DNA from: UBA10677 sp045654245
GTDB taxonomy: Bacteria > Bacillota > Clostridia > Christensenellales > Pumilibacteraceae
Direction of reading: 5' to 3'
Assembly: GCA_045654245.1 (NCBI GenBank)
Contig: JAZOMX010000015.1
Location: forward strand, 1 to 10,770
DNA: 10,770 nt
The position numbers were made by a program, and so were the translations under genes. Of this stretch, positions 1 to 6,728 are shown in pieces; the stretch's first letter is position 1; each line of letters starts with the position of its first letter. A model generated the notes under the pieces. It ran no database searches. It saw only the letters and a program-made list of their open reading frames with translations, and was not told the DNA's origin.

Positions 1-30
1 TAATCCGTACCATCTAAAAGTCATTTTCAT
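1..30 (-). CDS. uxuA: Mannonate dehydratase, first 10 codons only (cut by window edge)
   Basis: Reading leftward from an ATG at 30, the ten visible codons give MKMTFRWYGL and stay open to the window edge. From memory of the family, MxMTFRWYG is the usual N-terminus of mannonate dehydratase UxuA, which dehydrates D-mannonate to 2-keto-3-deoxy-D-gluconate. An AAGGAG lies 11 nt upstream of this ATG, inside the end of the preceding oxidoreductase gene. The second ATG (codon 3) would be 17 nt away, so the first is preferred. The gene starts 5 nt after its neighbour's stop and should be last, or near last, in the unit that begins at 3850. Its product would be the substrate link between the UxuB-like reductase (6729-7559) and the KDPG aldolase (6087-6716). 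Only ten residues support the call, but context agrees strongly. Confidence 0.72.
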   Translation of the reverse strand, partial: MKMTFRWYGL

Positions 31-35
31 AATTA

Positions 36-1034
36 TTACAACTCCTTAAATGAGAATTCTCTTCTTTTTCCGTTACTCTTATACAATTCCAAAATCGTTT
101 TTACCGCTTTAAAACTTTCTTTTACGTCGATATGGAAATGCATACCTTCTTTTGCGTGCTCGTAAAAGTCTTTGATAAAATACTTGTGTCCGTTACCCCA
201 GTAGTCTTTCGCATTTACTTTATCTGATAGATTCACGGCAACTACTTCGTTGTTTCCGTTATACACGGCTTTACCTAAGGTCGTGTAATTATCCTTATTC
301 GTCGTAAGTGAAATTATTACGGGAATATTAGTCGAGTTTGCCGTCGTTGCGTAAAAACAAGCCGTCGCTCCGTTTTCAAACTCAATCTTAAACTGCGCAA
401 TATCTTCCTCGTCGATTACCTCTTTGAGGTGATAGTTGTCCACCGAACCCGTAATCGCCTTAGGCTCGCCGAGTAACCATAACGTTAAATCAAGCGTGTG
501 AATTGCTTGGTTCATCATTACACCACCGCCCTCGCGAGGCTTTCTTCCTCTCCAGTCGGTAGATAGGTAATACTGCTCGTCGCGTTTCCAAGGTACTGCG
601 CCGAATACGCTTATTCCACCCTCGCGCTCTGCAATTACTTTTAGCGTGTTATTAGTTTCGAGGTATCTATTTTGGAAGGATACTCCCATTATCGCCTTAC
701 TATTCTTTTCAGCCTCTCTAAGAGCGTAATACTGTTCCTCGCTAATACAAACGGGCTTTTCGCAAATAACGTTTATATCCTTTTCAAGGGCGCATATGCT
801 CATTTCCGCGTGTAGAAAATGCGGTGTGCAAATATGCACGACGTCCGGGCGAACCTCGTTTAACATTTCTTTGTAATCGGTATATACCGCACAATCAAGA
901 TTAAAATCGTTCTTTAGTTTGTTCGCCTTATCCTCGTCCTTGTCACAAATCGCAATTATTTCGTGACCAAGCGTTTTGAGGACGTCAGCGTGTGTTTGCG
1001 CTATTCCTCCGCAACCTATAATGGCGCTTTTCAT
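36..1034 (-). CDS. Gfo/Idh/MocA family NAD(P)-dependent oxidoreductase (332 aa)
   Basis: A cytoplasmic sugar or polyol dehydrogenase of the Gfo/Idh/MocA superfamily. Residues 7-15 (GCGGIAQTH) form the Rossmann dinucleotide loop. E92-K93-P94 is the EKP motif carrying the likely catalytic lysine. GGGVMMNQAIHTLD (about 169-182) supplies the H179xxD182 pair. The C-terminal half is the alpha/beta substrate domain, and total length is normal for the family. A longer reading from 1079 is possible, but the ATG at 1034 has AAGGAG 8 nt upstream and starts directly at the Rossmann strand, so I chose 1034. It lies 10 nt after the stop of another Gfo/Idh gene and 5 nt before uxuA, so it is co-transcribed with both. 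The substrate cannot be read from sequence. Placement beside uxuA suggests a hexuronate- or glycoside-derived sugar, which is inference. Confidence 0.9.
   Translation of the reverse strand: MKSAIIGCGGIAQTHADVLKTLGHEIIAICDKDEDKANKLKNDFNLDCAVYTDYKEMLNEVRPDVVHICTPHFLHAEMSICALEKDINVICEKPVCISEEQYYALREAEKNSKAIMGVSFQNRYLETNNTLKVIAEREGGISVFGAVPWKRDEQYYLSTDWRGRKPREGGGVMMNQAIHTLDLTLWLLGEPKAITGSVDNYHLKEVIDEEDIAQFKIEFENGATACFYATTANSTNIPVIISLTTNKDNYTTLGKAVYNGNNEVVAVNLSDKVNAKDYWGNGHKYFIKDFYEHAKEGMHFHIDVKESFKAVKTILELYKSNGKRREFSFKEL
42..47 (-). promoter_or_regulatory. Ribosome binding site for the edge-truncated uxuA
   Basis: AAGGAG on the minus strand lies within the last codons of the upstream oxidoreductase gene (stop at 36-38). 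It sits 11 nt before the ATG at 30. It is the main reason to believe that a gene starts just before the window edge, and it implies translation coupled to the preceding gene. Confidence 0.75.
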
Positions 1035-1044
1035 TTCTTTCTCC

Positions 1045-2223
1045 TTATTTCTTCGTGCCGTAACTACCCGTAGTATCAAGCGTTACTTCCTGCGTGGTCT
1101 TATGTCGAGAAACCGCCATACGCTTTTTAAGTTCACTTAAATACAGTTCGTCGTCAATAGGAATTTGTATTTCTTTGTCAAGCCAAGCCGATAGGAGCAT
1201 AGCATCTGCTAGTTGCACGCCGTTAATTCCGTCAGTTCCACGGATAAACAACGGCTCGATACCTAGGATTGCATTTGCAAAGTTGTTAAGAACGGCTCTG
1301 TGCTGAACGAACTCAGGTTCTTCTACCGTTATTTCAGTTACTTCACAAGTGGGCTGACCGAACCCGCCCGTGTAAGTTGCTGAAAACTCGGTAATCGATT
1401 GACTTAGTTTATGATAATATAGTCTTCCGTTGTCGAAAACGAGTTTTCCCTTGTCGCCTTGCACCTCAAAACGGTTTGAACCGGGACAGTCGCCCGTGGT
1501 CGTAATAAATACGCCCGTTGCTCCGTTGGGATATTCAAAGTACGCCGTTACGTCGTCTTCAACCTCGATATCGTGCCACTTTCCGAAATGACAATGCGCT
1601 CTTACCTTAGAGGGCATCATACCGGCAATCCATTGAAACAAGTCTATATTGTGGGGGGCTTGGTTGAAAAGCACGCCTCCACCTTCGCCTGCCCAAGTAG
1701 CGCGCCAAGCACCGCTATCGTAATAGGACTGCGGACGATACCAGTCGGTAATAATCCAGTTCGTTCTATTAATTTTTCCGATTGCATCCTCTTCAATCAT
1801 TTGTTTCATTTTCTTGAACAAAGGATTAGTACGCTGATTGAACATTAGCGCAAAAAGTTTGTCCGACGCAGATGCTACTTCGTTCATTTCCTTAACTTGT
1901 TTCGTATATACACCGGCAGGCTTTTCGCTGATTACGTGCACGCCTGCTTTAAGCGCTTTTATAACGAACTCGGGATGCAAGAAGTGAGGTACGGCTATGA
2001 TTATAGCGTCAACCGTTCCGCTAGCGAGCAAATCGTCGATATTAGTAAAACAACTTACTTTATCGGGATTTGCAATTTTCTCCTTAATGCGTTCTAATCT
2101 TTCTGCGTTGATATCGCAAACGGCAGTAAGCGTTGCGTTTCTTACAGTACCGTCAGAAAGCCAAATAGCGTGATTAGTTCCCATATTTCCTACACCGATT
2201 ACGCCAAATCTTACTTTATCCAT
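1045..2223 (-). CDS. Gfo/Idh/MocA family oxidoreductase, long form (392 aa), possible glycoside 3-dehydrogenase type
   Basis: A second superfamily member. It has GVGNMG (10-15) as the nucleotide loop, E100-K101-P102, and W173...GEGGGVLFNQAPHNID (about 179-194) with H191 and D194 as the catalytic pair. A C-terminal tail of about 40 residues runs beyond the usual end (about 350). The pattern W-x-GEGGGVLxNQ-x-PH-x-x-D resembles dehydrogenases that oxidise the sugar ring of glycosides, but I recognise this by resemblance only. The ATG at 2223 follows GGAG with about 10 nt spacing. The start lies inside the end of the upstream TIM-barrel gene (13-nt overlap, 2211-2223), so the two are probably translationally coupled and may act on the same intermediate. 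It is only distantly similar to the oxidoreductase at 36-1034, so a recent duplication is unlikely. Confidence 0.9.
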   Translation of the reverse strand: MDKVRFGVIGVGNMGTNHAIWLSDGTVRNATLTAVCDINAERLERIKEKIANPDKVSCFTNIDDLLASGTVDAIIIAVPHFLHPEFVIKALKAGVHVISEKPAGVYTKQVKEMNEVASASDKLFALMFNQRTNPLFKKMKQMIEEDAIGKINRTNWIITDWYRPQSYYDSGAWRATWAGEGGGVLFNQAPHNIDLFQWIAGMMPSKVRAHCHFGKWHDIEVEDDVTAYFEYPNGATGVFITTTGDCPGSNRFEVQGDKGKLVFDNGRLYYHKLSQSITEFSATYTGGFGQPTCEVTEITVEEPEFVQHRAVLNNFANAILGIEPLFIRGTDGINGVQLADAMLLSAWLDKEIQIPIDDELYLSELKKRMAVSRHKTTQEVTLDTTGSYGTKK

Positions 2224-3071
2224 TTCCCATTATCTCCTTCTCTATATCCGCATTTCTTTAATATTTCCTTAAGCGAGTTCACCGCAAAATCAAACGATTC
2301 GTTAGAATCTTTGAACGAGAATACGCCTTTAAGTTCCTTGTCGTCAATGTCGCTATACCCTACGAATTTGGCTAGGTGTGGCTCTACCGTTATCGTTGTG
2401 TCCTCGCCACGCATTGATATAATCTGCTCGTACAGTCCGTCACCATAACCAAGCGGTACGATTGCTTTCCCGTCGTAACGAGAATCTTTTGCGTGGATAT
2501 AATGCGCTCGTTTGGCGAGTTTTTCCACCGCGTAAGCGATATCCTCGTCCCATTGAATAAAGTTAGACGAATCGAACACCGAGTAAATTCCGTCAACGCT
2601 GTCGTAAATATCTACGCAGTTATCTACCGTCGCGCCGAAGATTCTACACTCGTTTTCGTGGCAAAGTTTATAGCCTTTAGCAATTTTTACAAGCGCACGT
2701 AGTCTATCTATTACTTCGTCACGGTACTTTTGATAATCCTCACGCTCGACGAAACAACTAAACATTCTTATTTTGTCAGTCCCAAAAATATCGGCAAGTC
2801 GCATAAGACGAACGAGCAATTTTTCGTGGACTTCTCTAGGCTCGGTTATATCTATTTTACCTAAGGGCGAGCCTATCGACCAAACTTTAATTCCATTATC
2901 CGACAGCATTTTCGCATAAGCGATAGCCTCGTCGTCGGTTAGGTCCGCTACGCTCTTTCCGTCTAGTCCGCGTACCTCTATGCAACCTACTTTATTTCTT
3001 TTTAGCGCCTCTATTTGTCCAGCAAACGACGCTGTTGCCTCGTCGGCAAATGCGCAAAGCGTTATTTCCAT
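2211..3071 (-). CDS. Xylose-isomerase-like TIM-barrel sugar isomerase/epimerase (286 aa)
   Basis: Member of the AP endonuclease 2/xylose isomerase-like TIM-barrel superfamily: metal-dependent isomerases, epimerases, dehydratases and lyases of sugars. Four likely divalent-metal ligands fall in the expected order: E139 (in CHENE), D167 (in VFDSSNF), H193 (in YIHAKD) and E230 (in ITVEPH). There is no signal peptide, so it is cytoplasmic. Its start shares one base with the stop of the upstream TIM-barrel gene (TAATG), and its stop lies 13 nt inside the downstream oxidoreductase, so all three are tightly coupled. Family members paired with Gfo/Idh enzymes act on 3-keto sugars by epimerisation or elimination. 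That role here is inference. It is clearly divergent from the neighbouring TIM barrel, so the two probably do different steps. Confidence 0.88.
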   Translation of the reverse strand: MEITLCAFADEATASFAGQIEALKRNKVGCIEVRGLDGKSVADLTDDEAIAYAKMLSDNGIKVWSIGSPLGKIDITEPREVHEKLLVRLMRLADIFGTDKIRMFSCFVEREDYQKYRDEVIDRLRALVKIAKGYKLCHENECRIFGATVDNCVDIYDSVDGIYSVFDSSNFIQWDEDIAYAVEKLAKRAHYIHAKDSRYDGKAIVPLGYGDGLYEQIISMRGEDTTITVEPHLAKFVGYSDIDDKELKGVFSFKDSNESFDFAVNSLKEILKKCGYREGDNGKWIK

Positions 3072-3850
3072 TATTTTATATACCCCATTTTCTTAAGATA
3101 GTTAGCACTCGACGCTAGTTGAGCGAACGGGTCGTCGTAATCAACTGCGTCGTCTTGTTCAACAAGCGCGTACTTAACTCCGGTTTTTTCCGCAACCGAC
3201 ATAATTTGTTTCCAGTTTAAGTTGCCTTCACCTATGGGTGCAAACTTGTGTTCGGGAAGATTCCACCCTTCCGCAGACAAAAGCCTCATATCTTTTAGGT
3301 GAATACACTCCGTTCTGCCCTCGTACTTCTCTAGATAATCGGTAACCGATACTCCGCCTTGTTGCAACCAAAAGGTGTCGAGCGTAAGGTTGAGTTTAGG
3401 AAGTTTTTCCGCCATAAGGTCAAGCGCTTTTTTACCACCGCTAAAACGGTACAAGTCAAAATCGTGATTGTGATAAAAAAGTTTAAATCCCGCCTTGTCG
3501 AGTTTCTCAATCGGCTCGCGAATTTTTTCTATGAACGCAAGCGTTTCTTCCTCGTTAAAGTGGCACGGCATTGGCAATGCGCCGATACCGATATTAGAGC
3601 AACCAAATAGACGATGCTCTTCCATTATTTTTTCGGTGTCGTCACATATTCTGTCAATCGAAACGTGCGTCAAAACTACGGGCATATCATACTTTTTCGA
3701 TAGTTCTGCTAACTCTTCTGCGTTATATTCTGCTCCTGAGAACTGAACGCACTCATATCCCATATCTTTTAGTTTTATAATCGTTTGTTCAAGGTCAGAC
3801 TTAGTTTTTATAAAGTTACGAACCGTGTATAATTGAGCGCCTATCTTCAT
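3071..3850 (-). CDS. Xylose-isomerase-like TIM-barrel sugar isomerase/epimerase (259 aa), first gene of unit 1
   Basis: A compact TIM-barrel isomerase or epimerase. It begins MKIGAQLYTVR, typical of the subfamily. It contains FYHNHDFD (125-132), LTLDTFWLQQGG (155-166), IHLKDM (183-188) and LVEQDD (229-234). Likely metal ligands are D158, H184 and E231 plus an acidic residue after the HNH motif. That position is usually Glu in this subfamily as I remember it, but is Asp132 here. The ATG at 3850 is preceded by GAGGTG with 8 nt spacing. It is the promoter-proximal gene of unit 1 and is divergent from the AraC gene, its probable regulator. The stop overlaps the next start by one base. The product is expected to be cytoplasmic, with an unknown substrate. 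The HNH...LDTFW form is the one often found beside Gfo/Idh dehydrogenases in glycoside loci. Confidence 0.88.
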   Translation of the reverse strand: MKIGAQLYTVRNFIKTKSDLEQTIIKLKDMGYECVQFSGAEYNAEELAELSKKYDMPVVLTHVSIDRICDDTEKIMEEHRLFGCSNIGIGALPMPCHFNEEETLAFIEKIREPIEKLDKAGFKLFYHNHDFDLYRFSGGKKALDLMAEKLPKLNLTLDTFWLQQGGVSVTDYLEKYEGRTECIHLKDMRLLSAEGWNLPEHKFAPIGEGNLNWKQIMSVAEKTGVKYALVEQDDAVDYDDPFAQLASSANYLKKMGYIK

Positions 3851-3871
3851 TTCTTTTTCACCTCAATATCC

Positions 3872-3899
3872 ATTATATCATATTATAATGATTATATCA
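3872..3899 (-). repeat. Duplicated TGATATAAT around a third TATAAT (promoter or operator repeat)
   Basis: TGATATAAT occurs at 3899-3891 and again at 3880-3872 on the minus strand, offset by 19 bp. A further TATAAT sits between them at 3887-3882. The inner part also has ATCAT and ATGAT arms around TATAAT. It could be stacked -10 elements, paired half-sites for the divergent AraC protein, or plain AT-richness. The sequence alone cannot decide. Confidence 0.45.
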
Positions 3900-3919
3900 A
3901 AAACAAAAACTTAAAACAA
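3891..3919 (-). promoter_or_regulatory. Sigma-A-type promoter of unit 1 (TIM barrels to uxuA)
   Basis: Reading leftward, TTGTTT (3919-3914), a 17-nt spacer, then TATAAT (3896-3891) preceded by TGA, an extended -10. The predicted start near 3884 gives a leader of about 34 nt before the ATG at 3850. Two further TATAAT hexamers follow at 3887-3882 and 3877-3872. The last also has an extended TGA, but a start from it would begin almost at the ribosome site, so the first is favoured. Its -35 lies 22 bp from the -35 of the divergent AraC promoter. Confidence 0.72.
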
Positions 3920-3941
3920 TAGTAAAAATATTAAAATTATA

Positions 3942-3970
3942 TTGCATTTTTAGCAACTATATGCTATAAT
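3942..3970 (+). promoter_or_regulatory. Promoter of the AraC-family regulator
   Basis: TTGCAT (3942-3947), an exact 17-nt spacer, then TATAAT (3965-3970) preceded by TGC, an extended -10. The predicted start near 3977 leaves a leader of about 22 nt before the ATG at 3999. The -35 lies within an imperfect inverted repeat, TTGC-N7-GCAA (3942-3956), which could be a binding site for autoregulation. This is a near-consensus promoter and one of the clearest non-coding signals in the window. Confidence 0.82.
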
Positions 3971-3998
3971 TCACATATTGAGACTAACGAGGTTTTTT

Positions 3999-4865
3999 AT
4001 GAAAGAAAAGACGAAATCTTCTCAAAATTCAGAGTGCTGTTACTGTGGCTTTGAAGAGCCAAAAAATAACAATTTTAAACAATTCGATTACCGCAGTAAC
4101 GGTTTGTTTATTATGCACCACTACACGCCAAACGCTCAATCGGCGCATTTTAATAAACATTTCCACGAAGACTACGAAATTATTTTCTTTATCGACGTGC
4201 ACGGCGAATATATTATTGAAAATCACAAGTATAACATCTCGCCTGGCGATATGCTCCTCATTAAGCCGAGCAAATACCACTACTTGCAAGTTTTCGACTG
4301 CAATTACGAACGCATAGTTTTCAATATTGAACCAGAACTTTTGGGGGGCGATATCGTAAAGCGCGCGTTCTCTAACGGCGAATTTTTCCACCTTGACAGC
4401 CTTGGCGCTGTCGCAACTAATTTTCACAAGATTATCGAGTATTACCATACTTTCCCCGAAAAAGAATTTCTGATTATGGTAAAGGCTTTGCTAACCGAAA
4501 GTTTACTTCTTATCGAGCAATTCGACAAGAGCGATAACGACGACGAGTTTAAGCACCTAGACGAGTTTAACGCTTCCGTTATTAAGTACATAAGGGAAAA
4601 CCTTACCTCTATCCGCTCGCTCGAGCAAATGGCAAGCGACCTTTACGTTTCGAAATCAACGCTATACCACTCGTTCAAAAAGTCTATGAAAATTAGCATA
4701 ATGCAATACGTTCGCAACAAAAAAGTCTTGCACGCCCAAAAACTTATGCGAAACGGCGTTAAACCGACCAAGGCTTGTTCTATGAGTGGATTTGACGATT
4801 ACACCACTTTTTACCGAAGTTATAAGTTGTTCTTCGGGCGTTCACCTGGAGAAAACGAAAAATAA
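3999..4865 (+). CDS. AraC-family transcriptional regulator with cupin sensor domain (288 aa)
   Basis: The only plus-strand gene. The N-terminal part (about 35-115) is a cupin-like ligand domain with H54xH56EDYEI and SPGDMLLIKP. The C-terminal part (about 190-286) has two helix-turn-helix units: the first around SLEQMASDLYVSKSTLYHSF (207-226), the second ending in the family signature FDDYTTFYRSYKLFFGRSP. The ATG at 3999 has GAGG 6 nt upstream and a strong promoter. An alternative TTG start at 3978 lies at the predicted transcript start and is rejected. The first 20 residues contain a C13-x-x-C16-G cluster that is not part of the cupin. The gene is divergent from unit 1 and convergent with unit 2, so it most likely activates unit 1 in response to a sugar inducer. 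Control of unit 2 is possible but unproven. Confidence 0.93.
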   Translation: MKEKTKSSQNSECCYCGFEEPKNNNFKQFDYRSNGLFIMHHYTPNAQSAHFNKHFHEDYEIIFFIDVHGEYIIENHKYNISPGDMLLIKPSKYHYLQVFDCNYERIVFNIEPELLGGDIVKRAFSNGEFFHLDSLGAVATNFHKIIEYYHTFPEKEFLIMVKALLTESLLLIEQFDKSDNDDEFKHLDEFNASVIKYIRENLTSIRSLEQMASDLYVSKSTLYHSFKKSMKISIMQYVRNKKVLHAQKLMRNGVKPTKACSMSGFDDYTTFYRSYKLFFGRSPGENEK

Positions 4866-4870
4866 GACAT

Positions 4871-4906
4871 AAGCACCCTACCACACGGTAGAGTGCTTTA
4901 TTTTTT
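4871..4906 (+). terminator. Rho-independent terminator of the AraC gene, possibly bidirectional
   Basis: Arms AAGCACCCTACC (4871-4882) and GGTAGAGTGCTT (4887-4898) enclose the loop ACAC. One C/A mismatch on the plus strand becomes a T/G wobble on the minus strand. The plus-strand tail is TATTTTTT. The hairpin starts 5 nt after the AraC stop, and its T tract overlaps the stop codon of the convergent oxidoreductase gene (4905-4907). A looser T-rich stretch follows on the minus strand, so it may also end unit 2. Confidence 0.88.
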
Positions 4907-6026
4907 AGATTTCGGGGATTTCTATATTAACTTCCTTACCCTCTTTCGCCGAACGAGCAATTCCGTCGAGGATTGCTTGGTTGCGTATAATTTGCGAAGT
5001 GGGTACGGGCGCAGGCTTATTCTCCAAAATAGCGTCAAGGAAAGAACGAATTTTAAGGTCGAATAGCGTTACGTTTTTGCCGTTAGACAAAATAGGAATT
5101 TCCGTCTCCGTTTGAACGCCTGCTACCTCGTGATAAATTTTCACAGGTCCACCTACCGTTCCGTTCCAGCAGTCCGTAGAAGGGATTCGTAGTCCTCCCT
5201 TCGTTCCTAGAATTATCGTATCGCCAGGCGTGTCGATATTCATAGCCCAAGAAATTCTAAAGTCAAGAATTACTCCGCCCTCTAGTCGAATAAACGCCGA
5301 AGCAAAATCGTCAACGCCAAACTTTTGCGCAAAGTCGGGTCTGCCGATTTCTTTATAACGGCAATACTCAGGGTCAGTTCCAAAGTACGCTGACGAATAA
5401 CCAGATACGGTCAAAGGCTTGGGATAACCGATTGCGTTTAGTACCATATCAATAGAATAGCATCCGATATCGGCAAGCGCGCCAAGTCCAGCCGTTTCCT
5501 TTTCGATAAACGAACTTTTATTCTCGTTTACGGGAATTCCGCGTCGTCTTCCGCCACCAGTTTGGATATAATATACCTTACCAAGTTCTCCGCTCTCTAC
5601 GATTTTCTTTATCATTTGCATATTAGCGTCAAGGCGAGGTTGAAAGCCTATCGAAAGAATTTTACCCGTTTCTTTCTCCGCTTTCATCATTTCGATTGCC
5701 TCGGCGAGCGTTACGCTCATAGGTTTTTCAAGCAAAACGTGGAGGCCTGCTCTTAAAGCGTCAATAGTACACTCTTTGTGCGTGCAGTTATAAGTACAAA
5801 CGCTTACCGCGTCGAGGTTGAGACTCTTATCCGCAAGCATTTCCTTGTGGTCGCGATAGTCGTATTTAGCGTTAGTAAGACCGAATTCTTCAAAAAACGC
5901 TTTTGCTCTTCCCTCAACGATATCCGCACCAGCCACGACCTCTACGTCGGGTTGATTTAGATAACTTTTGATATGAGAGTGAGCAATTCCACCCGTTCCG
6001 ATAATTCCTATTCTCAATTTCTTCAT
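4905..6026 (-). CDS. Gfo/Idh/MocA family oxidoreductase with Tyr in place of the catalytic His (373 aa)
   Basis: Last gene of unit 2. The Rossmann loop is GTGGIA (10-15), and E100-K101-P102 is present. The motif that usually reads GxHxxD is GALADIGCYSID (182-193) here, so Tyr190 stands where many members have His, with Asp193 kept. From family knowledge, Tyr at this place occurs in some branches, so this indicates a different branch from the neighbours rather than a dead enzyme. A reading from 6056 exists, but the ATG at 6026 has AGGAG 7 nt upstream and starts directly at the Rossmann strand. It is separated from kdgA by 60 nt holding a perfect hairpin, so its expression may be lower than that of the genes before it. 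The substrate is unknown, presumably a sugar, sugar acid or polyol of the same pathway. Confidence 0.9.
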   Translation of the reverse strand: MKKLRIGIIGTGGIAHSHIKSYLNQPDVEVVAGADIVEGRAKAFFEEFGLTNAKYDYRDHKEMLADKSLNLDAVSVCTYNCTHKECTIDALRAGLHVLLEKPMSVTLAEAIEMMKAEKETGKILSIGFQPRLDANMQMIKKIVESGELGKVYYIQTGGGRRRGIPVNENKSSFIEKETAGLGALADIGCYSIDMVLNAIGYPKPLTVSGYSSAYFGTDPEYCRYKEIGRPDFAQKFGVDDFASAFIRLEGGVILDFRISWAMNIDTPGDTIILGTKGGLRIPSTDCWNGTVGGPVKIYHEVAGVQTETEIPILSNGKNVTLFDLKIRSFLDAILENKPAPVPTSQIIRNQAILDGIARSAKEGKEVNIEIPEI

Positions 6027-6055
6027 TATAGTACTCCTTAAATACTCGTATAACA

Positions 6056-6079
6056 AAGAGCGTTTATAAAAACGCTCTT
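6056..6079 (-). terminator. Intercistronic hairpin between kdgA and the oxidoreductase gene (weak terminator or mRNA stabiliser)
   Basis: A perfect 10-bp stem: AAGAGCGTTT on the minus strand, loop TTAT, AAACGCTCTT. It begins 7 nt after the kdgA stop. The following minus-strand sequence TGTTATAC is only modestly T-rich, so full termination is doubtful. It may act as an attenuator that lowers expression of the last gene, or as an RNA processing or protection element. No clear new promoter lies between it and the ATG at 6026. Confidence 0.6.
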
Positions 6080-6086
6080 GATTTTC

Positions 6087-6716
6087 TTAGTTTTTATCGG
6101 CAATCTCGCGTGCTTGACGGCAAAGACGCTCGATTTCGTCGAACTTGCCTTCTTTTACTAGTTTATCGGCAACCATCCAACTTCCACCACACGCTACGAT
6201 TTTATCGAAAGCAAGAAATTCTGCAAGGTTTTCCTCACTTACTCCACCCGTAGGCACGAATTTCACGCCAACGAAAGGCGCGGAAAGAGCCTTAAGCGCT
6301 TTTAACCCACCATAAACGGACGCGGGGAAAAACTTAACGGTGCTAATGCCTTTGTCTAACGCTCTTATAATCTCGGTAGGAGTTACACAACCGGGAAGAT
6401 AAGGTACGCCTTTAGCGATACAGTAATCGGCTACACTATCAGACCAACCTGGGCCTACGATAAACTTTGCACCTGCGTTAATCGCCTTTTCCGCTTGCTC
6501 AGCGTTGATAACCGTGCCTGCGCCTACCAAAACGCCGGGGAATTTTTTCGACGCTAATGCGATACAGTCAGCCGCACAAGCCGTTCTAAAAGTAATCTCC
6601 GCTACGGGAAGTCCGCCATTTTCCATAGCGGTAAGCAACGGTTCGGTGTCTTCTACTCTGTCAAGTTTAACTACGGGCACAACCTTTAATTGTGCAATTT
6701 TTTCCATTACTGTCAT
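6087..6716 (-). CDS. kdgA: 2-dehydro-3-deoxy-phosphogluconate (KDPG/KHG) aldolase (209 aa)
   Basis: Class I aldolase that splits 2-keto-3-deoxy-6-phosphogluconate into pyruvate and glyceraldehyde-3-phosphate, the last step of the hexuronate and Entner-Doudoroff routes. All key parts are visible: catalytic Glu40 in AEITFRT, GAGTV (65-69), PGCVTPTE (108-115), Schiff-base Lys128 in VKFFPA, the phosphate-binding PTGGVS (155-160), and GGSWM (177-181). Length matches the family (about 205-215 aa). The ATG at 6716 has GGAG 7 nt upstream; the ATG at codon 4 would be too far. It lies 12 nt after uxuB, whose product feeds the same pathway through UxuA. The eda/kdgA family also accepts 4-hydroxy-2-ketoglutarate in some species. 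Confidence 0.95.
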   Translation of the reverse strand: MTVMEKIAQLKVVPVVKLDRVEDTEPLLTAMENGGLPVAEITFRTACAADCIALASKKFPGVLVGAGTVINAEQAEKAINAGAKFIVGPGWSDSVADYCIAKGVPYLPGCVTPTEIIRALDKGISTVKFFPASVYGGLKALKALSAPFVGVKFVPTGGVSEENLAEFLAFDKIVACGGSWMVADKLVKEGKFDEIERLCRQAREIADKN

Positions 6717-6728
6717 TTTTTATCTCCT

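Noticed and set aside
1035..1079. Longer start (1079) for the oxidoreductase at 36-1034, adding 15 residues
   Set aside because: It would overlap the upstream gene, lacks a ribosome site, and adds a basic tail before the Rossmann strand. The ATG at 1034 has AAGGAG at good spacing.
3978..3998. TTG start for the AraC gene
   Set aside because: It coincides with the predicted transcript start. The ATG at 3999 has GAGG 6 nt upstream.
6027..6056. Longer start (6056) for the oxidoreductase at 4905-6026
   Set aside because: The ATG at 6026 has AGGAG 7 nt upstream and begins at the Rossmann strand. The longer form starts inside the hairpin region.
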